Of a stretch of DNA of 64,000 nt, positions 30,965 to 38,900 are shown one piece after another. The stretch spans positions 1 to 64,000 of the IMG/VR virus record IMGVR_UViG_3300036859_000232. The stretch is one strand, 5' to 3'. Below the pieces are notes generated by a model that was given only the letters and a program-made list of their open reading frames with translations, was not told the DNA's origin and ran no database searches. Each line of letters opens with the position of its first letter. The stretch's first letter is position 1. A program made the position numbers and the translations under genes. The DNA comes from a virus.

Positions 30965-31110
30965 CTAACCAGGCAACGACTCGTTTTCCTTGCTCGTCGC
31001 TGCCGGGATGTGTCACCGCCGATGGCGCGTACACGTGCTCGGCTGGCGGGACCTCCCGCAAGAGGTACGGCCATCCCGGCAGCGATCTTTCAGCCGACGA
31101 GAGGAGGTAG
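30961..31110 (+). CDS. Hypothetical small Cys protein
   Basis: 49 residues, GTG at 30961 inside the end of the MLMK minigene. Three Cys (FPCSSLPGCVTADGAYTC) and a basic second half. Resembles small Cys-containing proteins of actinobacteria and their phages; function unknown. Confidence 0.5.
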   Translation: MTNQATTRFPCSSLPGCVTADGAYTCSAGGTSRKRYGHPGSDLSADERR

Positions 31111-31113
31111 CGC

Positions 31114-31278
31114 ATGACCGACGAGCACTGGAGCGAGACACACGACAACATCGTGGCGCTCGCAACACATCTCGTCCACGAGGAGGGATGGGACGCTCAT
31201 CAACTCCTCGAACTCATCGAGAAACCGTGGCACTTCGACGCGGAGTGGACGGCCTATAAGGAAGGGAAGGTGGCGTAG
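31114..31278 (+). CDS. Hypothetical small acidic protein
   Basis: 54 residues, ATG at 31114 with GAGGAGG upstream in CCGACGAGAGGAGG, another instance of the leader motif. Acidic, His/Trp-rich (DEHWSETHDNIVALATHLVH). Unknown role. Confidence 0.65.
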   Translation: MTDEHWSETHDNIVALATHLVHEEGWDAHQLLELIEKPWHFDAEWTAYKEGKVA

Positions 31279-32007
31279 ATGGCTCCCTGGGGAGACGAAG
31301 CAACACTCGGTTCCGGTCTACCGGATCGGTTCCAGTTCACGGTGAGCAACTCGCGCGCGAAGTACCCGTACGAGAAGAACCCGACGCAGGTTGCCATCGT
31401 CATCGAGGGCGAGCAGAACATCGACGGCGAGATCGAGGATAACCACCTGTGGCTGAAGCCGGGAACCGCGTTCGAGACTGGTGACGAAGAGGGTACATTC
31501 CTCGTTCACCAGGAGCAGACACCGGACGTGTACGACGGCGGTGGTCCTAAGCCGAAGAAGATCAACAAGAACTCGGCATACGGGAAGTTCCTCGCATCGG
31601 CCATCAGCGTCATCGGGATCGACGAACTCGCCGCGCATCAGGAAGCGACGCACCCCGAGCAGTCCAAGTACCAGATCTGGGACGTGACGTTCTGGGAAGG
31701 ACTGGTCCTCGACATCGAGGTCGTCGACGAGCCGTTCGACTTCACGGACGACGAGGGCAAGGAAGTCAAGGGTGTCTCGCGTCAGCCATACGTGCGGGCG
31801 CTGTTGGGAAAAGCCGACGTGAGCACTGCGACTGGTGCGGCCACTCCCACGCCGGAGGCCCAGAACACTGCGCCGACGCAGAACGGAAAGCCTGCACCTG
31901 GTGACTACCCGAACGCTCTCGCCTACATCGAGGCCGTGCAGAAGGCCGGTGGCGACGTGAGTGACGTCGCGGCATTGCAAGCCGAGTGGACCGCGGCGCA
32001 AGCCTGA
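31279..32007 (+). CDS. Hypothetical protein, possibly single-strand-binding-like
   Basis: 242 residues, ATG at 31279 directly after the upstream TAG. A beta-rich N-terminal domain (RFQFTVSNSR, TQVAIVIEGEQNIDG, YQIWDVTFWEGLVLDIEVVD) is followed by a Pro/Thr linker and a small helical C-terminal module. Size and position ahead of a recombination nuclease suggest a DNA-binding accessory, but no SSB signature is certain. Confidence 0.55.
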   Translation: MAPWGDEATLGSGLPDRFQFTVSNSRAKYPYEKNPTQVAIVIEGEQNIDGEIEDNHLWLKPGTAFETGDEEGTFLVHQEQTPDVYDGGGPKPKKINKNSAYGKFLASAISVIGIDELAAHQEATHPEQSKYQIWDVTFWEGLVLDIEVVDEPFDFTDDEGKEVKGVSRQPYVRALLGKADVSTATGAATPTPEAQNTAPTQNGKPAPGDYPNALAYIEAVQKAGGDVSDVAALQAEWTAAQA

Positions 32008-32008
32008 C

Positions 32009-32251
32009 GTGCCTGCCATCGATAGCAAGTTCGGGTGGGTCACAACATCCGTCGAGTCGCTCATCGATGACGAACCTGTCTTCATCATCCGAGCGAAGGA
32101 CAAGGCGTCGATTCCGGCGCTGTTGAGTTACGCCGAGCACGCACACTACGCGGGTGCGTCGGCTGAGTTCGTGAACGATGTCATCGCTTCAGTGAAGAGA
32201 TTCGAGTCGTGGCAGTTGAAGAACGGTGACATCGTAAAGGCACCGGACTAG
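32009..32251 (+). CDS. Hypothetical protein
   Basis: 80 residues from the GTG at 32009. Alpha/beta with EPVFIIRAKDKASIPALLSY, similar in look to small phage proteins found near recombination genes. Overlaps the next GTG by one base. Confidence 0.6.
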   Translation: MPAIDSKFGWVTTSVESLIDDEPVFIIRAKDKASIPALLSYAEHAHYAGASAEFVNDVIASVKRFESWQLKNGDIVKAPD

Positions 32252-32439
32252 TGACCGATCACACACTGACCCTTGGGCGATGCGAATACTGCGACAAGCC
32301 GTTGCAGCAGTCGCCCAAGGGTCGCGACAAGAAGTTCTGCGACAAGACGTGTCAATCGAAGAAACGAGCCGAGGACAAGCGGTATGGGCAAGGACATCGC
32401 ATCGATCGAAGTGTGGGCTCGTCTGAACACGCTCGATAA
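32251..32439 (+). CDS. Zinc-finger protein
   Basis: 62 residues, GTG at 32251. GRCEYCDKPLQQSPKGRDKK, then FCDKTCQSKKR: C-x2-C...C-x3-C zinc finger with a basic tail, like many phage and transposon DNA-binding fingers. Overlaps the next gene by 56 bases. Confidence 0.7.
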   Translation: MTDHTLTLGRCEYCDKPLQQSPKGRDKKFCDKTCQSKKRAEDKRYGQGHRIDRSVGSSEHAR

Positions 32440-32542
32440 GGGCGAGCAGTACACACACGACAGCAAGCGTTGGGCTGAATTGGTCAATCGCCTCTACGCA
32501 TTGACCGAAGAGTTCACAGATATCGAGGCGAGTGTCCGATGA
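32384..32542 (+). CDS. Hypothetical protein
   Basis: 52 residues from the ATG at 32384, inside the end of the zinc-finger gene. Helical (WAELVNRLYALTEEFTDIE). ATGA overlap with the nuclease gene. Confidence 0.55.
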   Translation: MGKDIASIEVWARLNTLDKGEQYTHDSKRWAELVNRLYALTEEFTDIEASVR

Positions 32543-33648
32543 CGCCGAAGTGGCAGGTCGGTAAGGAACCGTGGGTTTACTACGATCAGAACGCGGGCTT
32601 CCAAGTCTATCGGGCATCAGTTATTGGCGGGTGTATTCGGTCGCTCGTCGCTGCTCGGTTAGGTGAGAGTCCGTTTCCTCTACACGCGAACCTTCGGAAG
32701 TCCTTGGATGCGAGTGGTGGGCTGGAGGACGAGACCATCCGCAGGTTCACTATCGAGATGGCGAGCAGCGACGTCATCTGGCGACAAAAGATGGTCGAGT
32801 TAGTCGTTCCAACACCTAACTGCGAGTACGAGCAGGTCATCGTTCGCGGTCGCATCGACGGCATGTACCAGCTCGACGACTCCATCCTTGAAGTGAAGAA
32901 CTTCGGCGACAACTACTTCGAGAAGTGGCACGACGGTTACAACCGCGGCGGCGTACTCGAAGGACTGGACGTGTTGCCGGGGTTCCTCGGTCAGAAATAC
33001 CGCGTGCAGGGAGGGATCTACGGGCACGCGGCGGAACGGAAGGTGCGGTACGTCATCGGGCACAAGGTGAAGAAGCTTGGTGACGAAGACCTCGTAACCG
33101 GCGTGACGGATGAAACGTGGGTCATTGAGGAAATCGACATCTCCCCGCCCATCGTCCCCAACGACCTCTACCCACTCGCCGACCTGCACGCGCGTATCCA
33201 ATTCATCGAGGAGTGTGCCGCCAACGACGAACTCCCCGAGTGCGATCAGAACTGTCGTGAGGGAGATCCGTACGGTGAGTCGCACTTCTTCGCTGGTCCG
33301 AAGAAAGGCGATGACGACGACCTCAGCAAAATGATCCGGATGGACGAGCTACGCGAACTCCTCGGGTCAAAGGGTGAGGACGACGGAACGAAACGCTGGG
33401 GGCTGCTGGGCGAGTACGAGGACTTGAAGGACTACTTCAAGAACTCATACGGCAATCAGCAGCACACGGAGAAAGTGACGGCGGGTCCGTTCACTGCATC
33501 GGTGGTCCCGTACAAAGGACGCATGACGGTGGACGCGAAGTGGCTGAAGAAATCGCATCCGGATATCTACGACCAGTCGCTCAAGCCGGGTAGGCCGTAC
33601 TTCATGGTGACGGTGAAGAAGGCCAAGTCGGAACAGGGAGAGGAGTAA
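32539..33648 (+). CDS. PD-(D/E)XK exonuclease (Cas4/RecB-like)
   Basis: 369 residues, ATG at 32539. Catalytic core: GRIDGMY (Asp about 107), ILEVKNFG (Glu 118, Lys 120) and KYRVQGGIYGH (Gln about 157), the D...ExK...Q pattern of the RecB/Cas4/YqaJ group. Two further Cys (CDQNC) lie in the C-terminal part. It probably resects DNA ends for phage recombination. The next large gene downstream is a RecA-like ATPase. The C-terminal domain after about 270 is not recognised. Confidence 0.75.
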   Translation: MTPKWQVGKEPWVYYDQNAGFQVYRASVIGGCIRSLVAARLGESPFPLHANLRKSLDASGGLEDETIRRFTIEMASSDVIWRQKMVELVVPTPNCEYEQVIVRGRIDGMYQLDDSILEVKNFGDNYFEKWHDGYNRGGVLEGLDVLPGFLGQKYRVQGGIYGHAAERKVRYVIGHKVKKLGDEDLVTGVTDETWVIEEIDISPPIVPNDLYPLADLHARIQFIEECAANDELPECDQNCREGDPYGESHFFAGPKKGDDDDLSKMIRMDELRELLGSKGEDDGTKRWGLLGEYEDLKDYFKNSYGNQQHTEKVTAGPFTASVVPYKGRMTVDAKWLKKSHPDIYDQSLKPGRPYFMVTVKKAKSEQGEE

Positions 33649-33650
33649 GG

Positions 33651-33845
33651 GTGGAAGACGTCGTCCGCGAACTAGAGAAGGCCGCGGGAGTTCTTCGCGC
33701 AGTCGAGCGATACCTCATCGCCTACAACGAGTCGATGGCCGCGCTCCACATGAGCGAGAAGGTCATGCAGTCGCCTCTCACGTCAGCCGTTCAGAACGCA
33801 GCATTCGACGCCGAACAAGCCGCACTTCGACTCAAGGGAGAGTAA
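33651..33845 (+). CDS. Hypothetical helical protein
   Basis: 64 residues, GTG at 33651. Entirely helical (VVRELEKAAGVLRAVERYLI). Three bases after the nuclease stop. Unknown. Confidence 0.55.
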   Translation: MEDVVRELEKAAGVLRAVERYLIAYNESMAALHMSEKVMQSPLTSAVQNAAFDAEQAALRLKGE

Positions 33846-33849
33846 CGGG

Positions 33850-34218
33850 ATGGCAACCAAGACAGAAGACCCGAAGTACGTCCGCATCACCGACAAGGGT
33901 GTCGCCGACGCGCGCCGCTACCACATGTTCAAGGACTGTTCGACGCTCCGCGGTGCCGAGGACATCGATCTGGAGACGATCTCCGACCGAGAAGCAACAC
34001 TCCTCGGTGTGTCGGTGTGCTCGGTCTGCGAGAAGCGGAAGAGTGGTGGACCGGCGATCGATGCACTGGAGGGATTCTTCGGCGAGGACTTCCCCACGTA
34101 CGGTGGGGAACCACGTGAACTCGCATGGAAACTGGTCGACTACCTGAAGGAACGCAACATCTACCTCGCGCAGCGTGGGGTTCGTGGCGAGAAGACCGAG
34201 GAGCCTGCGTCCGAGTGA
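33850..34218 (+). CDS. Hypothetical protein
   Basis: 122 residues, ATG at 33850, leader GGGAGAGTAACGGG. VSVCSVCEKRK is a CxxC motif; FKDCSTLRGAEDIDLETIS resembles a domain seen in many phage proteins. Function unknown. Confidence 0.6.
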   Translation: MATKTEDPKYVRITDKGVADARRYHMFKDCSTLRGAEDIDLETISDREATLLGVSVCSVCEKRKSGGPAIDALEGFFGEDFPTYGGEPRELAWKLVDYLKERNIYLAQRGVRGEKTEEPASE

Positions 34219-34433
34219 ACATCCAGACGCTTCTCCTCCAAGCCGAAGAGTGCGCTGACGTCGCGCTCGACAAGATCCACGAACAACGCGGCGAACTCAT
34301 GGAAGTCGGGCTGACCGCGTATCAGCTCGGCGTCATCACCGGCAAGCTCGCGGACATTGTCGGTCAGCTACACACGGCGCGACGGATGATGCCGGGTTAT
34401 CAGCGGAACGGAGGCGCATCATCCCACTCGTAG
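34215..34433 (+). CDS. Hypothetical helical protein
   Basis: 72 residues, GTG at 34215 (GTGA overlap). Helical, with VGLTAYQLGVITGKLADIV. It overlaps the start of the ATPase gene. Confidence 0.6.
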   Translation: MNIQTLLLQAEECADVALDKIHEQRGELMEVGLTAYQLGVITGKLADIVGQLHTARRMMPGYQRNGGASSHS

Positions 34434-35257
34434 AACCAGACAACCTCCGCGAGAAGCTTCTCGTCATCGGTGGCGGCGGCGCAGGAAAGACAACCATGTG
34501 GCTCTCTATCGCGTGGTGGGCATTCCTCTCCGGTGACACCCGCAAGTTCTACGTCCTCGACACCGACGACGAAGCCGTCCTTCACGTGATGAATGAGCCC
34601 AAGTACGACGGGATGCTTCACTCGTTCAACGGCGAGATCCACAACGAGGGCGGCAACATCATCCTGTGGTCGGCCTACGAGTGGGACGAATACGAACGCT
34701 TCTCCACCTACGACAACTGGGAGAAATCAATCGCCGCCAAGGCGAAGAAGGGTGACTGGATAATCATCGACTTTGTCACGCACGTATGGACCGCAGCACA
34801 GGAAGGGTTCCTCCACGATGCGGTGAACAAGACCCGTGGCAAGGTGCTCTCGGATGCAGGGAAAGCCGGTCTCGAAGGCTGGGACATGTTCAAGACCGAC
34901 TTCAACTGGAACGCAATCAACGGGGCCTACTACGACTTCATCAAACCCATCCTCATCAAGTCTCGCGCGCATGTGTTCCTGGCCGCGGAAGAGGAACCGA
35001 TCAACCTCGACGCGAAGAAACTTGCCGATGAGTTGAAGGAACACGGCGCGCAGTTCGGAAAGTGGAAGGCTGTCGGTCAGAAGAAGTTGGCATACCAGTG
35101 CCGATCGTATCTACGTGTGCAGAGATTAGCGAGAGGAAGGGTCCTGCACACGAACGGTAAGGACCGGGCGCGGAAAGAGTTGAGTGGCGCGGACATGAAG
35201 CCGGACTTCTTCTCGGCCTACCTTCGTGACATAGCGGGCTGGAAGGTCGAACAATGA
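34421..35257 (+). CDS. RecA-like P-loop ATPase with apparent ATC start
   Basis: The Walker A (LLVIGGGGAGKTT) lies upstream of the first ATG in this frame (34496), so translation must begin earlier. The frame is open back to a stop at 34256 without any ATG, GTG or TTG. CGGAGG at 34409-34414 points to ATC at 34421 (or 34418), giving 278 residues with Walker A at about 17-25 and Walker B GDWIIIDFVTHVW. The fold resembles RecA-like ATPases of actinobacteriophages. Probable recombinase or DNA-transaction motor near the PD-(D/E)XK nuclease. Confidence 0.7.
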   Translation: MPLVEPDNLREKLLVIGGGGAGKTTMWLSIAWWAFLSGDTRKFYVLDTDDEAVLHVMNEPKYDGMLHSFNGEIHNEGGNIILWSAYEWDEYERFSTYDNWEKSIAAKAKKGDWIIIDFVTHVWTAAQEGFLHDAVNKTRGKVLSDAGKAGLEGWDMFKTDFNWNAINGAYYDFIKPILIKSRAHVFLAAEEEPINLDAKKLADELKEHGAQFGKWKAVGQKKLAYQCRSYLRVQRLARGRVLHTNGKDRARKELSGADMKPDFFSAYLRDIAGWKVEQ

Positions 35258-35484
35258 TGCAGCGTCCGGGCCTTTTCCGCGATGCCATTGGTGCGTTCGT
35301 CAGTGTCCAGCTCGCCACCATCCTCAACATCGCCATGCGTGCATTCGTCATCATGTTCGTTGCGGCGGTTGTGGCGAAGAGGTTCGATGTGTTCGCGGCT
35401 GTTGGGTACGTCGAGAGTCTCGCGTGGTCGGCGGGATACGACCTCGTACGCGAACTCATTCCTGGAAGAAAGGACGAGTCATAA
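35254..35484 (+). CDS. Small membrane protein
   Basis: 76 residues, ATG at 35254 (ATGA overlap). One or two transmembrane segments (LNIAMRAFVIMFVAAVVA). Its stop overlaps the ATA start of the HerA-like gene as ATAA, so the two are probably coupled. It may anchor the translocase at the membrane. Confidence 0.6.
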   Translation: MMQRPGLFRDAIGAFVSVQLATILNIAMRAFVIMFVAAVVAKRFDVFAAVGYVESLAWSAGYDLVRELIPGRKDES

Positions 35485-37094
35485 CACTTCCAATCGCTGT
35501 TCGATTCTCACTTCCGAACGAAGCAGTCTCGCAGTCCTTCGGGCTACTTGCTATGCGTGGAGCCGGGAAATCGAATGCTGCCGTTGTCGTGGCAGAGACG
35601 ATGTTCGACGAAGGTATCCCATGGGTTGCCATTGATCCGAAAGGTGACTGGTACGGGATACGTTCATCGTCAACTGGGAAGAAGCCCGGACTGTCCATTC
35701 CCGTGTTCGGCGGTATCCACGGAGACATTCCTCTTCATGCTGATGGGGGAGTTTTACTCGCTGATCTCATCATCGACGAGCGACTGACCTGTGTAGTAGA
35801 CGTATCCGAGTTTACGAAGGGTGAGCAGACACGGTTTCTCGTCGACATGGCCGACAGACTCTTTCGTCGTCAACGACGTAGTCCGGAGCCCATGCATCTG
35901 TTCCTCGAAGAAGCACACGAGTACCTTCCGCAGCGCGTGATGCGCGATCAAGCCGTACTCGTCGGGCTGTGGTCTCGCATCGTCAAGCAAGGACGGGCAT
36001 TCGGTCTCGGATGTACGGTCATCTCACAGCGTTCGGCATCGCTGAACAAAGACGTTCTCACGCAAATCGGGACGCTCATCGTTATGCGGACCCTTTCACC
36101 CCAGGATCGCAAGGCCATCAAGGACTGGGTCGACGAGTACGACGTCGACTCTACGATGCTGAAGTCGCTTCCCGAACTCGAAGATGGTGAGGCATGGGTG
36201 TGGTCGCCACAGTTCCTCAAGGTCTTCAAGCGCGTGAAGTTCCACCAGCGTCGGACGTTCGATAGTGGCGCGACTCCGAAACTCGGGAAGATCCGTGCGC
36301 CTAAGACACTTGCTCATATCGATATCAAGGCGATTGAGGCAAAGTGGGCTGAGTCGATCGAGCGCGCAAAGGAAGAGGATCCGCGAGAACTTCGTCGGAG
36401 GATTGCTGAATTGGAGCACAAGCTCATTCAGTCGAACGGGAAAGTCGAGCGAGTGGAGGTCGAAGTATCCATACCTACCCCGTACGTTCCAGAGATCATT
36501 GTCTCTCGCGTCAAAGAGGCTGAAGACATTCTTGGACAGTTACGGTTCTTCATAGCGAAACTGCCAACTAAGGTCGAAGAGAAGAAGGTCGTCCGTGAGG
36601 TTTCCTCCATCCGTAAGGACGAGGTCTCGCCCGTTCGACCGTCCGGGCGATCCGCAACGCCTCCGGACGACCTCTCTCTCGGTAAGGCTGAACGATCCGT
36701 TCTATCGATTCTCGCGCAGTTTCCGAAAGGCCGAACGTTCAATCAGCTCGCACTTCTCACGGGTTACTCACCACGCGCTTCGACGGTAAAGGTGGCCGTA
36801 AGCAAACTTCGCCGCATGGGTTACGTTGCGAACGGTCAGCCCATCAAGCCGACAGACGAAGGATTAACTGCGATCGAGGGGCACTACGAACCTCTTCCTC
36901 AGGGTGGGGCATTGCTCGACTACTGGCGCAATGAACTCGGTAAGGCTGAACGTTCGATACTCGACATCCTGGTGAAGAGGTATCCGGACGGAACGGACAT
37001 CGATGCGGTTGCGCGCATTACTGGTTACAGTCCGGACGCTTCGACCATCAAGGTTGCGATGAGCAAGTTGCGCCGATTGGAATTAGCGTCTTGA
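35481..37094 (+). CDS. HerA-like DNA translocase with two C-terminal winged helices; apparent ATA start
   Basis: 537 residues. Walker A AMRGAGKSN (about 24-32), IDPKGDWYGI, Walker B PMHLFLEEAHEYLP, and KQGRAFGLGCTVISQRSASL are the HerA/FtsK hallmarks of a hexameric DNA pump. After a coiled coil come two similar modules of about 70 residues (LGKAERSVLSIL ... YSPRASTVKVAVSKLRRM and LGKAERSILDIL ... YSPDASTIKVAMSKLRRL), a duplicated winged helix. No ATG is near; ATA at 35481 has AAGGA six bases upstream and overlaps the previous stop as ATAA. A GTG at 35424 is a poorer alternative. Confidence 0.75.
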   Translation: MTLPIAVRFSLPNEAVSQSFGLLAMRGAGKSNAAVVVAETMFDEGIPWVAIDPKGDWYGIRSSSTGKKPGLSIPVFGGIHGDIPLHADGGVLLADLIIDERLTCVVDVSEFTKGEQTRFLVDMADRLFRRQRRSPEPMHLFLEEAHEYLPQRVMRDQAVLVGLWSRIVKQGRAFGLGCTVISQRSASLNKDVLTQIGTLIVMRTLSPQDRKAIKDWVDEYDVDSTMLKSLPELEDGEAWVWSPQFLKVFKRVKFHQRRTFDSGATPKLGKIRAPKTLAHIDIKAIEAKWAESIERAKEEDPRELRRRIAELEHKLIQSNGKVERVEVEVSIPTPYVPEIIVSRVKEAEDILGQLRFFIAKLPTKVEEKKVVREVSSIRKDEVSPVRPSGRSATPPDDLSLGKAERSVLSILAQFPKGRTFNQLALLTGYSPRASTVKVAVSKLRRMGYVANGQPIKPTDEGLTAIEGHYEPLPQGGALLDYWRNELGKAERSILDILVKRYPDGTDIDAVARITGYSPDASTIKVAMSKLRRLELAS

Positions 37095-37360
37095 TGGGCT
37101 GCGAGTCAAGAATTTATGGACGCAATCCGATGAACTCACCTGCCGACTTCGACGCGCTCACCTGCTCGCGGAAGAAGAAGGGCGAAATCGCGATGATGTT
37201 GCAAGTCTGGAACGAGAGCATCTATCGCGGTGGATTCAGTGAGTCTCATCATCAGGGTGGCGGCATCCTCGGGATCAACTACTACGCAAAGGTTCGTACC
37301 GCCGCGAAGAAGGTCGGTCTGATGGTTGGGACTATCCCTTGGAACCCGAGGAAGATATGA
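37094..37360 (+). CDS. Hypothetical basic protein
   Basis: 88 residues, ATG at 37094 (TGATG overlap with the HerA-like gene). KKKGEIAMMLQVWNESIYRG, then HHQGGGILGINYYAKVRT: basic, possibly DNA-binding. Its stop overlaps the next ATG. Confidence 0.6.
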   Translation: MGCESRIYGRNPMNSPADFDALTCSRKKKGEIAMMLQVWNESIYRGGFSESHHQGGGILGINYYAKVRTAAKKVGLMVGTIPWNPRKI

Positions 37361-38052
37361 CGAAGTTCCTTGTCTCCCCTGCCGAACGCCCACCAATCAC
37401 CACGCTTGGTACGAACTCGCCACTCCCCGAACGTGTCGGCTCAGACATCATCTGGCAGGGCGCGGAGGGGCTCGCGGGCTGTCAGCGCAAAGCCATCCCC
37501 GACCTCATCTCGTCTGTTCACGACAACCGACTCGGACGCGAGGTCGGACAGATGTCCAAAGCCGACCTGCGTTACCGATTCCTCGTCATCGAGGGTCAAC
37601 CGTCCTGGGACCGTGAAGGCAATCTTGCAGGGTCGAGGTCACGTTGGTCGATACGTCAGCACAACGGCGTACTCTTGTCCGTCCAACAGCAAGGGATCCA
37701 GGTCGTCTCGTCACGTACGTCACTGGAGACATGCGCGGTCATCCAACACCTGTACGATTGGACGCAAAAGAAGGACCACGTGTCGAGTCTGCTGGCGCGA
37801 GAGAAGACGCCGAAGAACGGATGGGGGCAGGTCGACGACAAGACAACGTTCGTTCACTTCTTTAGCGCGGTCGACGACATCAAGGACAAGATGGCCGCGA
37901 GGATCTATGACATGTACGGAAATATCCTGACGCTAACGGTCGGTGAGGAGGAGTTGTTCAAGGTACCGGGACTAGGACCCAAGAGAGTCGCAAGCATCCT
38001 GAAAACGTTCGGGGTTGTTCAGCAGTCATCCACACGGGACGGTGGGTCATGA
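37357..38052 (+). CDS. ERCC4/XPF-like nuclease with helix-hairpin-helix
   Basis: 231 residues from the ATG at 37357 (ATGA overlap). GSDIIWQGAEGLAGCQRKAI, then PDLISSV, corresponds to the ERCC4 nuclease core (usually ERKxxxDL; here Gln replaces the Glu), followed by YRFLVIEG. The C-terminus ELFKVPGLGPKRVASILKTF is a helix-hairpin-helix that grips DNA. Such enzymes cut flap or branched DNA. The Glu-to-Gln change may lower activity. It ends with the repeated junction tail QQSSTRDGGS. Confidence 0.7.
   Translation: MTKFLVSPAERPPITTLGTNSPLPERVGSDIIWQGAEGLAGCQRKAIPDLISSVHDNRLGREVGQMSKADLRYRFLVIEGQPSWDREGNLAGSRSRWSIRQHNGVLLSVQQQGIQVVSSRTSLETCAVIQHLYDWTQKKDHVSSLLAREKTPKNGWGQVDDKTTFVHFFSAVDDIKDKMAARIYDMYGNILTLTVGEEELFKVPGLGPKRVASILKTFGVVQQSSTRDGGS
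38015..38051 (+). repeat. Repeated gene-junction sequence, copy E
   Basis: CAGCAGTCATCCACACGGGA, CGGTGGGTC, ATG. Nearly identical to copy B on the opposite strand at 13576-13611, 24 kb away; only the base before GTC and one in the upstream part differ. Confidence 0.75.
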
Positions 38053-38354
38053 GCGACGGTGTTCTGAACCGCAACTGGCGGGCCGAGATCGGCTCCCGCA
38101 TCCTCACGGTCGAGCAGCGCGAAGGCTCCTGGACCGACTGGAGTACGGAGCCCGAGACGAAGCGAGAGGGACCGTACTGGACCGTCATCGACAAGGACAC
38201 GCAGCAGCAGATCGGATCGTTCGGCATGGCTGTCGAGATGGCGACGAAGGAAGCGGCGATGAAGGAAGGCGAGCGGTTCGGGTCGAAGTGGGACTGGCCG
38301 ATGGTCGACCCCGACGAACTCGCGGAGCACAAGAGAACGGACGCCGATGGCTGA
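38049..38354 (+). CDS. Hypothetical protein
   Basis: 101 residues, ATG at 38049 (ATGA overlap) at the end of repeat copy E. Trp/Glu-rich (WTDWSTEPETKREGPYWTVI). C-terminus EHKRTDADG is a variant of the HNERTDA tail. Function unknown. Confidence 0.6.
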   Translation: MSDGVLNRNWRAEIGSRILTVEQREGSWTDWSTEPETKREGPYWTVIDKDTQQQIGSFGMAVEMATKEAAMKEGERFGSKWDWPMVDPDELAEHKRTDADG

Positions 38355-38556
38355 GGGCAAGCTCGTCTGCGAAATCGAGGCGCTCTGCGAGAAATGCGGC
38401 ACCTGGCATTCGGTCGTCCTGACCGACACGAACACACCGGGCCGGGAGGAATGGACGATCCGTATGCGCTGTCTCGCCTGCGGGTTCGCTCCGCTCGCGA
38501 CCGCGGGCAAGCAGGTCCGACGACTGGCTCACAACGAGTCCGGCGGTGACGAGTGA
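38347..38556 (+). CDS. Zinc-ribbon protein
   Basis: 69 residues, ATG at 38347. EALCEKCGTWHSV and MRCLACGFAPL form a two-pair zinc ribbon. C-terminus HNESGGDE again resembles the repeated tail. Confidence 0.65.
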   Translation: MAEGKLVCEIEALCEKCGTWHSVVLTDTNTPGREEWTIRMRCLACGFAPLATAGKQVRRLAHNESGGDE

Positions 38557-38900
38557 GACTCCGTGACCACCTGCGCGGCACGAAGGAGATTCCGTGGCAT
38601 GGCAAGGCTATCCGGCTCGTTGAGGAAGGACGCCGCGTCCACGGCACCCACCTGATGCATGACGTGATGGTCTGTGTGGCGACGACGGACCCGGTGTTCG
38701 CGTTCCGGCGCTACATCAGCGACATCGGCACGTCATGGGGGGACAACGAGTCCAGTCGGAGACGGTGGGTCATGACCTGTCCGCGCTGCACGTCCTCGCA
38801 GGTCGTCACGAAGAACCGGCCCTACCTGTCGGCGTACCTCTCATGCCTCAGGTGCGACTACAAGTGGCGACTGGTCCGTGGCCGGGTGGTGCCCGCATGA
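38553..38900 (+). CDS. Zinc-ribbon protein
   Basis: 115 residues, GTG at 38553 (GTGA overlap). Basic N-terminus, then MTCPRCTSSQVVTKNRP and LSCLRCDYKWRL, a zinc ribbon at the C-terminus. Possible nucleic-acid binding. Confidence 0.65.
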   Translation: MRLRDHLRGTKEIPWHGKAIRLVEEGRRVHGTHLMHDVMVCVATTDPVFAFRRYISDIGTSWGDNESSRRRWVMTCPRCTSSQVVTKNRPYLSAYLSCLRCDYKWRLVRGRVVPA

